Under the pieces are notes generated by a model. It searched no databases and was not told the DNA's origin. It saw only the letters and a program-made list of their open reading frames with translations. Made by a program: the position numbers and the translations under genes. From Candidatus Aminicenantota bacterium (GTDB lineage: Bacteria; Acidobacteriota; Aminicenantia; UBA2199), in contig JAUWQW010000008.1 in the NCBI GenBank assembly GCA_030610885.1, positions 1 through 42,556 on the forward strand: DNA of 42,556 nucleotides, given 5' to 3'. The first letter of the stretch is position 1. Every line of letters begins with the position of its first letter. This document shows positions 1-8,934 of the stretch, piece by piece.

Positions 1-393
1 CTCAAAATCCGTAAGAATTGATAGGGGTAATTTAGCTGTATAAGCATATCTTCTTAATTGAAAAGCAGGTTCAATATCGTGTTTTATATTAACTGAAGGT
101 TTTTTAGCCTCTACAAAAAATTTTCTCACCCCACCAATACGAAAACTATAATCAGGAGCTTTAACTTTCCCTTTTATTTCAACTCTGTCTTCGCGTACAA
201 CATCACGATACTGTTCTGAATAATCCTTTTCATTGTACACATCCCAGCCAAGTAACATAAAAAATTTATCAATAAAATCTGCACGTGCTTTTGCCTCATC
301 ATAGTGTTTTCCCTTATATTGTTTGATATTGTGTTCAAAAAGATCAATTAATTCTTTTAAATTTTTGATATTTCCCTTCTCAAATATTTTATG
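1..393 (-). CDS. Type IIG (Eco57I-like) restriction-modification enzyme, N-terminal part; start unclear
   Basis: Reverse-strand translation gives about 130 residues that run off the window edge. They read like the N-terminal HsdR_N-type nuclease region of single-chain type IIG restriction-methylation enzymes: a DFIDKFFMLLGWDV-type helix, then KAPDYSFRIGG, then FFVEAKKPSVNIK and QLRRYAYTAKLPLSILTDFE. The D-x(n)-ExK nuclease pattern is visible as PDYSF followed by VEAKK. The methylase domain would lie beyond the window. The reading frame opens directly after an in-frame TAA at 394-396. No ATG, GTG or TTG is in frame before the conserved region; the first are GTG at 238-240 and ATG at 256-258, both inside the domain. 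A Shine-Dalgarno-like AGAAGG sits 5 bases before an in-frame ATC. It is therefore either a rare start codon, a sequencing slip, or a gene that has begun to decay. Family identity is fairly sure; integrity is not. Confidence 0.75.
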
Positions 394-417
394 TTATCTT
401 CCTTCTTTATAAATCCA

Positions 418-446
418 ATAATAAAGAACCATAAAGGCTTTGTCAA
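418..446 (-). promoter_or_regulatory. Sigma-70 promoter for the restriction-modification gene
   Basis: On the reverse strand TTGACA (446-441), a 17-base spacer, then TATTAT (423-418). This is a near-consensus promoter pointing into the restriction gene, with a predicted start near 411. It shows that transcription signals survive even though no normal start codon is visible. Confidence 0.6.
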
Positions 447-541
447 GAAAAAATGTAGGGAAGAATGACAATTCGCCCTATTTTTGATATGTTGCGCGCT
501 TCTACAGTTTTTGAATCTTCAATGAACAATGCAAAATATTC

Positions 542-570
542 TTGTATTTGCAAGAAAAATGCCTTATAAT
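542..570 (+). promoter_or_regulatory. Sigma-70 promoter for the histidine kinase/ppdK unit
   Basis: TTGTAT (542-547), 17-base spacer, TATAAT (565-570). The predicted start is near 577, giving a leader of about 17 bases before the ATG at 594. There is no clear Shine-Dalgarno sequence in that leader. Confidence 0.55.
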
Positions 571-593
571 AATTTGATTAATCTTGAAAAAAA

Positions 594-1373
594 ATGAATC
601 CAGAAAAGAATTTAGAAAATGAAAGTATAAGCAAAAAAAAATTGGAAGAGGAACTCTTAAAAGCTAGAAAAGAGATTGATGAGTTGAAAAAGGATCTTTA
701 TGAGCTTGAAAAGAAAGAAATTGTTGTGGAGATTTTACCTGTACTTTTCCATAAACTCAAAAATAAGCTCACTCCTATTTTAGGTTATTGTCAGATTTTA
801 TATAAAAAGACAGAGGATAATTTTTTTAAAGAGAAATTAAAGAAAATAGAAAGAAGTACAAATAATTTGACACATTTGATAAATATTTTAAGAGAGTATT
901 TCAATAACGATACAATTATAAAACAAAGGGGAAACTTAAACAATATTATTTATGGGTTAGAGGATTATTTTGCTAATATTGAGAAAACTAATAATATAAA
1001 AATCTATATTGATACTGACAAAAAAATCCTGGATGATTTTTTAAGTGTGGGACAGATTGAGACTTTGATAACAAATATTATCAATAACTCTATAAATGCT
1101 ATAAGAGCAAAGCACATACAACATGGAGTTATTAATATTAAAACAGAATTAAAAGAGAATATGTACAAATTAATTGTTAGAGATAATGGCATTGGCATAA
1201 GTAAAGAAAACATTTTTGATATATGGACTCCATTTTATTCTGATTTTCCAGGGAATCATGGAATAGGTCTCTCAATATGTGAAAAGATTCTTGAAAATCA
1301 TAGAGCTGTCTGTAGTGTGAATTCAGTACAAGGTGAACACACTGTGTTTGAAATTATTTTTAAAGATAGATAA
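594..1373 (+). CDS. Soluble sensor histidine kinase
   Basis: The 259-residue protein has no membrane segment and no signal peptide. Residues 1-45 are a charged, heptad-like coiled coil. The H-box is FHKLKNKLTPILGY with the phospho-acceptor His53. The HATPase_c domain follows with N-box NIINNSINAI (161-170), G1 DNGIGI (197-202), an F-box-like FYSDF (214-218) and G2 GNHGIGL (220-226). It would autophosphorylate in the cytoplasm and pass phosphate to a response regulator, but no receiver is adjacent. The nearest is the lone receiver at 8935. It is followed after 33 bases by ppdK and probably shares its transcript. The signal sensed is not apparent; the coiled coil may bind a partner protein. Kinase identity is secure, its pathway is unknown. 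Confidence 0.85.
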   Translation: MNPEKNLENESISKKKLEEELLKARKEIDELKKDLYELEKKEIVVEILPVLFHKLKNKLTPILGYCQILYKKTEDNFFKEKLKKIERSTNNLTHLINILREYFNNDTIIKQRGNLNNIIYGLEDYFANIEKTNNIKIYIDTDKKILDDFLSVGQIETLITNIINNSINAIRAKHIQHGVINIKTELKENMYKLIVRDNGIGISKENIFDIWTPFYSDFPGNHGIGLSICEKILENHRAVCSVNSVQGEHTVFEIIFKDR

Positions 1374-1406
1374 AAAAAATTGAAAAATATCTTGAAGGAG
1401 GAATGA

Positions 1407-4040
1407 ATGTATAAAAAGTATGTATACTTTTTTTCAAAAGATTTTACTGAAGGAAAAAAGGAATTAAAAGACTTGCTGGGCGGAAAAGGAGCAAACCTTG
1501 CTGAGATGAGTAATTTAGGACTTCCAATACCCCCGGGTTTTACAATTACAAGTGATGTGTGTGATTGGTTTTATAAAAATAATGGTAATTACCCTGAAGG
1601 TCTTAAAAAAGAGGTGCAAGATAAACTTGAAAAATTGGAAGAATTAATGGGGAAAAAACTTGGTAACAGCAATGATCCATTACTTGTTTCTGTTCGTTCA
1701 GGCGCAGCTGTTTCTATGCCCGGTATGATGGATTCAATACTTAATCTTGGATTAAATGATAAATCTGCTGAAGGTCTTGCAAAATGCTCAAATAATCAAA
1801 GATATGCTTATGATTCATATAGAAGGTTTATTCAGATGTTTGGAGATGTTGTGCTTGGTGTTGAGCGTGATAAATTTGAAGATGCATTAAATGATCAAAA
1901 AATCAAAAAGGGTGTGAAAGATGATGTTGGTTTAGATGTTGAAGATTTCAAGCAAATTTTAGCTAAATTTAAAGAAATAATAAAAACTGAGACTGGAGAA
2001 GATTTCCCTCAGGATCCAAAAGTTCAATTATGGAAAGCAATTGACGCAGTATTTGGATCCTGGAATAATGATAGAGCTATAAAATATAGAGAAATAAATA
2101 ATATCAAAGGATTGCTTGGAACTGCAGTTAATGTTCAATCAATGGTATATGGCAATCTCGGAGAGACTTCAGGAACTGGTGTTGCTTTTACAAGGGACGC
2201 TTCAACTGGAGAAAATATATTTTATGGTGAATATTTGATGAATGCTCAGGGGGAAGATGTAGTTGCTGGTATCAGAACTCCTAAACAAGTTGAAGAATTA
2301 AGAAAACAGAACCCAGAGATATATGAAGAACTTCTTTCTATACGAGATCGTTTAGAAAAACACTATAGAGATATGCAGGATATTGAATTTACCATAGAAG
2401 ATGGAAAATTATTTATTCTTCAAACAAGAAATGGAAAACGTACAGCCTTTGCTGCAATCAAAATTGCTCTGGATATGGTTGAGGAAGGCTTGATTTCAAA
2501 GAGAGAAGCTGTTATGAGAATTTCACCAGAGAGTCTGGACCAACTTCTTCATCCAAAGATAGATCCCAATGAAAAATATAAGGTGATTGCAAAAGGACTC
2601 CCAGCATCACCGGGAGCAGCTGTGGGGAAAATAGTCTTTTCAGCTGATAAGGCAGAAAAGATGGCATCAAAAGGTGAAAAAGTAATTCTTGTTAGAAAAG
2701 AGACTTCCCCTGAGGATATTGGTGGCATGAATGTGGCTCAAGGAATTTTAACCGCAACTGGTGGAATGACTTCACACGCTGCTGTTGTTGCAAGAGGCAT
2801 GGGAAAGTGCTGTATTGCTGGATGTGGAGATTTGGTTATAAAATCTAACAATAATTGCGAAATAGGAGAAAAAAGCTTTATAGAAGGAGATTACATTACA
2901 TTAGATGGAACTAAAGGAGAAGTTATTGATGGAAGATTAAAACTAGTTATACCTGAAACTTCAGGAGATTTTCAGAAATTCATGGAATTTGTAAATGAGG
3001 AAAGAACAATGGGTGTACGAACAAACGCTGATACTCCTCAAGATAGTTTGATTGCAAGAAAATTTGGAGCAGAAGGTATAGGACTTTGTAGAACAGAACA
3101 TATGTTTTTTGAAGGAGAGCGTATTGATGCTGTAAGAGAAATGATACTTGCTGAAGATAAAGATGGTAGAGAAAAAGCATTAAATAAGATTTTGCCTATG
3201 CAAATGAATGATTTTATTGGACTTTTTGAAGCTATGGACGGCTATCCTGTAACAATAAGACTCCTTGACCCGCCACTTCATGAATTTTTGCCTCACAAAG
3301 ATGAGGAGTTGAGAGAATTATCAAAGACAATGGGTGTGAGTTTCACCCAGCTTAAGGAAAAAACTGAAAGCCTTAAGGAATTTAATCCAATGTTAGGTCA
3401 CCGTGGATGTAGATTAGCTATAACTTTCCCCGAAATCGCAGTAATGCAGACAGAAGCAATAATTAAAGCTGCTTTAACAGTTAAGAATAAGGGGATTAAG
3501 GTATTCCCAGAAATAATGATACCTTTAACAGGTATTGAAAAGGAGTTTGAGTTTTTAAAAGAGGTTGTTGATGATAGGGCTGAAGCAATTTTCAAGCAAG
3601 AGAATGATAGAGTGGATTACAAGGTTGGAACAATGATTGAAATCCCACGAGCTTGCCTTATTGCTGATAAAATTGCCAAAAAAGCTGAATTCTTCTCATT
3701 TGGAACAAATGATTTGACTCAAATGACATTTGGTTTTTCTAGAGATGATGCTGGAGTTTTTCTTTCTGACTATATAGAAAAAAGAGTATTACCAAATGAC
3801 CCATTTCAAAAGCTTGATATTACAGGTGTTGGAAAATTGATAGAAATAGGAATAAATAAGGGTAGAAAAACAAGACCTGATTTAAAAGTTGGGATCTGTG
3901 GAGAGCATGGAGGTGAACCCAGTTCTGTTGAATTCTGTTATAATGTTGGGATGAATTATGTTTCCTGTTCACCGTATAGAGTTCCAATCGCACATCTTGC
4001 TGCTGCTCAGGCAAAAATAAAGAAAGAGGAGATTGAATAA
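1407..4040 (+). CDS. ppdK: Pyruvate, phosphate dikinase
   Basis: This enzyme interconverts pyruvate + ATP + Pi with phosphoenolpyruvate + AMP + PPi; in anaerobes it often runs glycolytically or links PEP and pyruvate pools. The 877-residue length is normal. The N-terminal nucleotide-binding domain (LLGGKGANLAEM, residues 23-34; SVRSGA, 95-100) precedes the swivelling phosphohistidine domain with GGMTSHAAVVARG, where His457 is the phospho-carrier and Thr455 is the position targeted by regulators in plants. The C-terminal PEP/pyruvate barrel ends with CSPYRVP, the catalytic Cys854. The start at ATG 1407 is chosen because AAGGAGG (1395-1401) lies 5 bases upstream. A second ATG at 1403 is out of frame and stops after three codons. 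It lies downstream of the histidine kinase and is probably co-transcribed. Confidence 0.97.
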   Translation: MYKKYVYFFSKDFTEGKKELKDLLGGKGANLAEMSNLGLPIPPGFTITSDVCDWFYKNNGNYPEGLKKEVQDKLEKLEELMGKKLGNSNDPLLVSVRSGAAVSMPGMMDSILNLGLNDKSAEGLAKCSNNQRYAYDSYRRFIQMFGDVVLGVERDKFEDALNDQKIKKGVKDDVGLDVEDFKQILAKFKEIIKTETGEDFPQDPKVQLWKAIDAVFGSWNNDRAIKYREINNIKGLLGTAVNVQSMVYGNLGETSGTGVAFTRDASTGENIFYGEYLMNAQGEDVVAGIRTPKQVEELRKQNPEIYEELLSIRDRLEKHYRDMQDIEFTIEDGKLFILQTRNGKRTAFAAIKIALDMVEEGLISKREAVMRISPESLDQLLHPKIDPNEKYKVIAKGLPASPGAAVGKIVFSADKAEKMASKGEKVILVRKETSPEDIGGMNVAQGILTATGGMTSHAAVVARGMGKCCIAGCGDLVIKSNNNCEIGEKSFIEGDYITLDGTKGEVIDGRLKLVIPETSGDFQKFMEFVNEERTMGVRTNADTPQDSLIARKFGAEGIGLCRTEHMFFEGERIDAVREMILAEDKDGREKALNKILPMQMNDFIGLFEAMDGYPVTIRLLDPPLHEFLPHKDEELRELSKTMGVSFTQLKEKTESLKEFNPMLGHRGCRLAITFPEIAVMQTEAIIKAALTVKNKGIKVFPEIMIPLTGIEKEFEFLKEVVDDRAEAIFKQENDRVDYKVGTMIEIPRACLIADKIAKKAEFFSFGTNDLTQMTFGFSRDDAGVFLSDYIEKRVLPNDPFQKLDITGVGKLIEIGINKGRKTRPDLKVGICGEHGGEPSSVEFCYNVGMNYVSCSPYRVPIAHLAAAQAKIKKEEIE

Positions 4041-4102
4041 CCCTTTTTCTTATAAAAAATTTAAGCTGGATATTTTTTTTTAAATGGTATAAAATTAAAA
4101 TA

Positions 4103-5014
4103 ATGAAGGCAATAGAGATAAAAGGTTTGGAAAAGACCTTTACTTCAAATTTTTTATTGAAAAAATATAAGGTTTTGAAGGATATTAATATAAGTATTGA
4201 AAAAGGGGAAATTTATGGCTTTTTGGGGCCAAATGGAGCTGGTAAAACAACAACAATAAAATGTATGCTTGGATTGATATCTTTTGATTCAGGAGAAAGT
4301 CTTATCTATGGTAAGGATTCCAAATCTATTGAAGGGAGAGAAAAAATAGGTTTTTTACCTGAACATCCATATTTTTATGATTATTTAACAGCAAAAGAAT
4401 TGCTCATTTTTTCTGGTATGCTTTTTTCCATTCCTATAAAAAAAGTAATGAATAAGGCTAAATATTTATTAGAATTGGTTGGGTTAGAGGGTAAAGAGGA
4501 TCTAAAATTAAAAAAATTCTCTAAAGGAATGATCCAAAGACTTGGGTTTGCTCAGACATTAATTAATGATCCTGAGATAATCATACTTGATGAGCCTTTT
4601 TCAGGGTTAGATCCAATTGGAAGAAAAGAATTGAGGGATTTAATAATATCATTAAAAAAATCTGGAAAAACCATATTTTTCTCATCTCATATATTGCAAG
4701 ATATGGAAATGATTGTTGATACAGTTGGAATAATATTGGAAGGGAAGACTATTAAACAGGGAAAACTTTCTGATTTAATATCTCATAGTGTTCAATATCA
4801 TGAAGTTGTTTTTAGGGGTGTTGATGAATCTTTATTAAAAAGTAATAATATAGGTTTTGAATTAAAGGATAATAATTATATTACCAAATCAAAAGATTTT
4901 GAAAAGGTTAATCATATCATTGAATTTATCATTATGAATCATGGAAAAATCATTTCAGTCACACCTTTTAAAATGACTCTTGAAGATATCTTTTTAGAGG
5001 AAATAAATAGATGA
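4103..5014 (+). CDS. ABC-2 type transporter ATP-binding protein
   Basis: The 303-residue ATPase has Walker A GPNGAGKT (42-49), a Q-loop position occupied by Glu in LPEHP (as in this exporter subfamily), a signature of FSKGMIQR (139-146) in place of LSGGQ, Walker B IIILDE (159-164) and H-loop His196. The C-terminal third is the accessory domain common in NatA/CcmA-like exporters. It energises the permease that starts within its stop codon (ATGA overlap at 5011). The start codon has no Shine-Dalgarno site. A TATAAA at 4088-4093 would place transcription within about 3 bases of the ATG, but its -35 box is poor. The substrate cannot be predicted. Confidence 0.92.
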   Translation: MKAIEIKGLEKTFTSNFLLKKYKVLKDINISIEKGEIYGFLGPNGAGKTTTIKCMLGLISFDSGESLIYGKDSKSIEGREKIGFLPEHPYFYDYLTAKELLIFSGMLFSIPIKKVMNKAKYLLELVGLEGKEDLKLKKFSKGMIQRLGFAQTLINDPEIIILDEPFSGLDPIGRKELRDLIISLKKSGKTIFFSSHILQDMEMIVDTVGIILEGKTIKQGKLSDLISHSVQYHEVVFRGVDESLLKSNNIGFELKDNNYITKSKDFEKVNHIIEFIIMNHGKIISVTPFKMTLEDIFLEEINR

Positions 5015-5775
5015 AAATTCGTGCTATTGCTTTAAACACATTTAAAGAGGCTACAAGAAATAAAATCTATTATTTATTGATCTTCTTTGGTATATTTTTT
5101 GTTTTAAGTTCAAAATTAGTGACTCTTTTAACAATTGGGGATCATGTTAAAGTATTGAAAGATCTAGGATTGGCTTCTATTAATTTTTTCAGTGTTTTGA
5201 TCGCTATTTTTACTGGAATAGATCTTGTTTATAAAGAGATCGAAAGAAAAACAATTTATAATATTTTGAGCAAACCCATTTCTAGGAGCTGTTTTATAAT
5301 AGGGAAATTTTTTGGACTTGCATTAACTTTATTTGTTGCATTAATTTCAATGGTTGTAATGTTTTTTTTATTTATGCTTTTATTTTCAGGAGAACTTGAT
5401 GTTAGAATCCTGGTTTATTTTATTTTATTGTACTTTGAACTTTTAATAATTACTTCAATTTCTCTACTTTTTTCTTCTATTTCAACTCCCATTTTATCTT
5501 CAGTTTTTACGATTTCTCTATATTTGATTGGTCATGTTATTTGGACTTTTAATGAATTTAAAGATAAAATAGTAAATCCAATTATAAAAATAATTTCATA
5601 TATTTTGTATTATACACTTCCTAACTTAGAAAAATTCAATATAAAAAATTCTATTGTAATGAATATTGATATAGATATTGGTATGATTTTAAGTTCAATT
5701 TGTTATGCTATTTTTTATATTGCTGCATTATTAATTCTTACTATTTTAATCTTTAATAAAAGAGAATTTCAATAA
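5011..5775 (+). CDS. ABC-2 type transporter permease
   Basis: The 254-residue protein is mostly hydrophobic, with about six membrane segments (around residues 20-40, 55-75, 102-127, 132-155, 160-178 and 225-248). It opens with MKIRAIALNTFKEATRNKI, a typical start of NosY/NatB-like ABC-2 permeases, and carries DLVYKEIERKTIYNILSKP, the conserved cytoplasmic loop of the family. It overlaps the ATPase gene upstream (ATGA) and the next gene downstream (TAATG), so the three are translationally coupled. It should form the membrane pore of a two-gene exporter. Substrate unknown. Confidence 0.88.
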   Translation: MKIRAIALNTFKEATRNKIYYLLIFFGIFFVLSSKLVTLLTIGDHVKVLKDLGLASINFFSVLIAIFTGIDLVYKEIERKTIYNILSKPISRSCFIIGKFFGLALTLFVALISMVVMFFLFMLLFSGELDVRILVYFILLYFELLIITSISLLFSSISTPILSSVFTISLYLIGHVIWTFNEFKDKIVNPIIKIISYILYYTLPNLEKFNIKNSIVMNIDIDIGMILSSICYAIFYIAALLILTILIFNKREFQ

Positions 5776-6617
5776 TGAAGTCAAAACTTTTTATTTTTAT
5801 TATTGTGTCACTTATTTTAGCAGGGGTATTTCAATATGATTATGATTCACATACCAATTACTTTGCTGAAAAAAATATTTTTGTTACTTTACCTAAGGGA
5901 AAAACTTTAGAGATATTATCTTTTGGTTTTAAAAATTTTGTGGCTGATATGATTTTTATATGGTCTATCCAATTCTATTCCAATTATAATTTGAATAACA
6001 GATTTGAATACATTGAAGACATTTATAATATAATAACTGATCTAAACCCAAGATACAGAGCGCCATACTATGTTGGTTCATGGATAATGGCATTGGAATT
6101 GAATAATTATAAAATGGCAATAAGACTCCTTCAAAAGGCATCAAAAAATTTAAAAGATGATTGGGATTTTGATTTTGAATCAGGGTATTATGCATATAAG
6201 TACCTTAAAGATTATAAACTGGCAGAGAAATACTATAAAAAGGCTGCAGAAAAACCAGATGCACCTTCATTTGTAAAGAGGTGGCAAGCACATACTATTT
6301 ATATGAAAGATAATTTGACATATGCACTAAAAATGTGGCTGGAGATTAAAGAAAATGCAAAGAATAAATTGGAAAAAAATTCTGCATTAAATCACCTTTA
6401 TCAAATTAAATTTGAAATTGATAAAAAGAACCTTGAAGAAAAGATAAAACTCTTTGAACAAAGATTTAGAAGAAAGCCTGTTAATTTAAAAGAATTAAAG
6501 AGAAAGGGAATTATAAATATGATTCCTAAGGATTTTAAAGGTGAAGATTATATATATGATTTTAAAACAGGTAAAATTAAAGCAAAGAAGGTATTTCGAT
6601 GGAAGAAATTTTATTAA
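5775..6617 (+). CDS. Membrane-anchored helical-repeat (TPR-like) protein
   Basis: This is a 280-residue protein with one N-terminal hydrophobic segment (residues 3-19), probably an uncleaved anchor or signal peptide, and a soluble remainder outside the membrane. Residues about 85-225 are amphipathic helical pairs spaced like TPR units, for example NYKMAIRLLQKASKN and DYKLAEKYYKKAAEK. The tail (about 230-280) is Lys/Arg-rich. I do not recognise a catalytic motif. Its start overlaps the permease stop by one base and its end overlaps the prepilin peptidase gene by 19 bases, which ties it to the exporter and suggests a scaffold or assembly factor for that transporter. That role is inference. Confidence 0.75.
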   Translation: MKSKLFIFIIVSLILAGVFQYDYDSHTNYFAEKNIFVTLPKGKTLEILSFGFKNFVADMIFIWSIQFYSNYNLNNRFEYIEDIYNIITDLNPRYRAPYYVGSWIMALELNNYKMAIRLLQKASKNLKDDWDFDFESGYYAYKYLKDYKLAEKYYKKAAEKPDAPSFVKRWQAHTIYMKDNLTYALKMWLEIKENAKNKLEKNSALNHLYQIKFEIDKKNLEEKIKLFEQRFRRKPVNLKELKRKGIINMIPKDFKGEDYIYDFKTGKIKAKKVFRWKKFY

Positions 6618-7366
6618 TATTGTTCGGACTTATTATAGGCAGTTTTTTAAATGTTGTTATTTACAGGCTACCTATTGAGAAAAGTATAGTTAAACCTCGC
6701 TCTTATTGCCCTCAATGTAATCAAAATATAAAATTTTATGATAATATTCCAGTCATAAGTTTTATTATTTTAGGTGGAAAATGTAGAAACTGTAAAGCAA
6801 AAATATCATTACAATATCCTTTAGTGGAAATATTTACTGCTTTGACTTTCTGGCTTTCATATAGCTTTTATTTTTCAATCTCTCCGGTTTATACTGTTTT
6901 TACAATTATATTTCTGTGCATAATTGTGGTTCTTGCAATAATTGATTTTAAGCATATGATCCTTCCTGATGAATTTACAATTGGCGGTGGCGTTCTGTTC
7001 TTAATATATTCTTTTTTTAACCCTATAATTACATATAAAAGCGCATTTATTTCTGCTTTTGGTTCAGCTTTAATTTTTGCTTTTTTATATTTTTTTTATT
7101 TAAAGGTTAGAAAAATTGAAGGCCTTGGCTTTGGAGATGTAAAGATGATGATTCTTCTTGGTGCATTTCTTGGCATACATAAATTATTAATTGCTGTTTT
7201 TTTAGCCTCTTTATCGGGCGTAATTATTGGGTTTATATTTATTATATTCAAAGGTAAAGATTTAAAGACTAAATTGCCTTTTGGTACATTCCTTGGTTTT
7301 GGAACTTATATTTCTGTTTTTTGGGGAGATAATATTTGGAGATTTATTCAATCTCTTTCACATTAA
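6599..7366 (+). CDS. pilD: Type 4 prepilin peptidase / N-methyltransferase
   Basis: This polytopic, 255-residue inner-membrane aspartic protease cleaves the positively charged leader of type IV pilins or type II secretion pseudopilins and then N-methylates the new terminus. It opens with GLIIGSFLNVVIYRLP, has the zinc-type cysteine pairs C37-x2-C40 and C62-x2-C65 of the methyltransferase loop, and has the two catalytic aspartates D116 (in IIDFKHMILPDE) and D180 (in GLGFGDVKM). The start at 6599 lies inside the previous gene and is preceded by AAGAAGG at a suitable distance. No pilin or secretion genes lie in this window, so the substrates are elsewhere. Confidence 0.95.
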   Translation: MEEILLILFGLIIGSFLNVVIYRLPIEKSIVKPRSYCPQCNQNIKFYDNIPVISFIILGGKCRNCKAKISLQYPLVEIFTALTFWLSYSFYFSISPVYTVFTIIFLCIIVVLAIIDFKHMILPDEFTIGGGVLFLIYSFFNPIITYKSAFISAFGSALIFAFLYFFYLKVRKIEGLGFGDVKMMILLGAFLGIHKLLIAVFLASLSGVIIGFIFIIFKGKDLKTKLPFGTFLGFGTYISVFWGDNIWRFIQSLSH

Positions 7367-7397
7367 AATTTATATAATGAGGTATGTAAAAATTTAA

Positions 7398-8894
7398 ATG
7401 AAAAAAAATAACCTAATATTATTTCTGATAATTCAAGTTTTTTTAATATTTATCTTTGAAAATATTTATTCAATATTAAAAGAAATGGAAAGAAGAGAGA
7501 TTGTTGAAATTAAAACAAAGTGTGATTTGATGTCAGATTTGTTTGTAGAAAAATTTAAATTTAATATTAATAAAATGAGAGAAAAGGGCTATTTTGATCG
7601 CATTTCTATTTATTCAAATTTGAAATCTGTAACTGCTATATCTGGAATTAAGAAAGGATTGATTTATTTTATAAAATCTCCAAAAGGTGATAACAGGAGT
7701 ATTGTTTTTGAAAAAAATATTGCCTCATCTACACTTAAGGTTATAAGAAAGCTAAAAAGCATTTTCTTGGGTTTTTTGATTATACTTGGTGCTTTTATTG
7801 TTTTTACAGGATTTTACCTGGTTTTTTTGATAAAGAAAATTAAAAGTGATGTTAAAATAAAAAGCATATCTCCACTTCAGAATTATCTAAAAGAACTAAA
7901 AGATAGTGAAGTAGAGTTAAAGGATATTGTAGAAAAACAACAGGCGAAAGTAGTTGAAGAGGAAGAATTAAATAAAAACATCATAAATAAAATTAACAGT
8001 GGAATAATATTTGTGAATAGATTTGACAAAATTGATAGGTTTAATTCAGTAGCAGAAGTAATGTTTTCCCAAAGTTATGCAAATGCAAAGAATAATAGCT
8101 TGGAGAATATATTAAAAGAATTCCCTGAAATTTTAGGTTTTATAAAAGAAAAAAAGGATCAAAGAATCTCCTCACAGATAATTGAAAAAAGTAAAATATT
8201 CAATATTGACTTGATTCCTATAGGAGATACTGGGAACCTGATTTTAGTAAAAGATATTACTGAAGAGAAAATGAGGGAAGAGATAGATGGAAGAAATAAG
8301 AATTTTATAATGCTTGGAGAGATGACTACATTTCTTGCACATGAAGTTAAAAATTCTCTTGGCGTTGTCTATGGATATACAAAAACAATGAAATCTAAAG
8401 AAATAAAATTAGATAAAGTAAATAATGAGATAAAATTTATATCAAATATGATGGAGAGTTTCCTGAATTTTTCAAAACCAATCATAGGTGAGAAAAGAGA
8501 AAAGGTTAATTTAGTCGAATTACTAAATAAACTTGCATGCGAAAACGAACTTGAGACTAAACTTTCTAAAAAAGAAATTTTTATCAATATTGAAAAGACT
8601 CTCATAAGTTCTGTGTTCTCAAATCTTATAAAGAACTCCAAAGAAGCAGGAGCTGATATGTTGGAAGTTGAGTTCTATGATGCAGATAATATAGAAATTA
8701 TTTTAAAAGATAATGGGAAAGGTGTTGATAAGAAGAATGTTGAAAAAATTTGGTATCCATTTTTTACAACTAAAGATAAAGGAACTGGTATGGGACTTGC
8801 AATTGTCAAAAAGATTGTAAATTCTTTGGATGGAGAGATATTTGTTTTAGATTCAAAAAAGGGCACTACTTTTAAAATTGTTTTTTATAAATAA
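7398..8894 (+). CDS. Membrane-bound PAS sensor histidine kinase (NtrB/PilS-like)
   Basis: The 498-residue kinase has membrane segments at residues 5-24 and 122-145, with an extracytoplasmic sensor loop of about 95 residues between them. A coiled coil (about 155-195) leads to a PAS-like domain (about 196-288). The HisKA box is LAHEVKNSLGVVYGY with His315. HATPase_c shows N-box NLIKNSKEA, G1 DNGKGV, an F-box around FFTT and G2 GTGMGLAI (462-469). The box order and spacing resemble NtrB/ZraS-type kinases, whose partners are usually sigma-54 activators. The next gene 40 bases downstream is instead a receiver without an output domain, its probable immediate partner. It follows the prepilin peptidase in the same direction. 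Confidence 0.9.
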   Translation: MKKNNLILFLIIQVFLIFIFENIYSILKEMERREIVEIKTKCDLMSDLFVEKFKFNINKMREKGYFDRISIYSNLKSVTAISGIKKGLIYFIKSPKGDNRSIVFEKNIASSTLKVIRKLKSIFLGFLIILGAFIVFTGFYLVFLIKKIKSDVKIKSISPLQNYLKELKDSEVELKDIVEKQQAKVVEEEELNKNIINKINSGIIFVNRFDKIDRFNSVAEVMFSQSYANAKNNSLENILKEFPEILGFIKEKKDQRISSQIIEKSKIFNIDLIPIGDTGNLILVKDITEEKMREEIDGRNKNFIMLGEMTTFLAHEVKNSLGVVYGYTKTMKSKEIKLDKVNNEIKFISNMMESFLNFSKPIIGEKREKVNLVELLNKLACENELETKLSKKEIFINIEKTLISSVFSNLIKNSKEAGADMLEVEFYDADNIEIILKDNGKGVDKKNVEKIWYPFFTTKDKGTGMGLAIVKKIVNSLDGEIFVLDSKKGTTFKIVFYK

Positions 8895-8896
8895 GC

Positions 8897-8925
8897 TTGA
8901 TTTATTTGTTAAATTTCATTAAAAT
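8897..8925 (+). promoter_or_regulatory. Promoter for the receiver/S55/propeller unit; near-leaderless
   Basis: TTGATT (8897-8902), a 17-base spacer and TAAAAT (8920-8925). The expected start point is near 8932, three bases before the ATG at 8935. The gene has no Shine-Dalgarno sequence, which fits leaderless initiation. Confidence 0.4.
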
Positions 8926-8934
8926 TAACAATAT

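Noticed and set aside
7373-7378. TATAAT before the membrane histidine kinase as a separate promoter
   Set aside because: No acceptable -35 box stands 16-18 bases upstream; the gene is more safely treated as read through from the prepilin peptidase gene.
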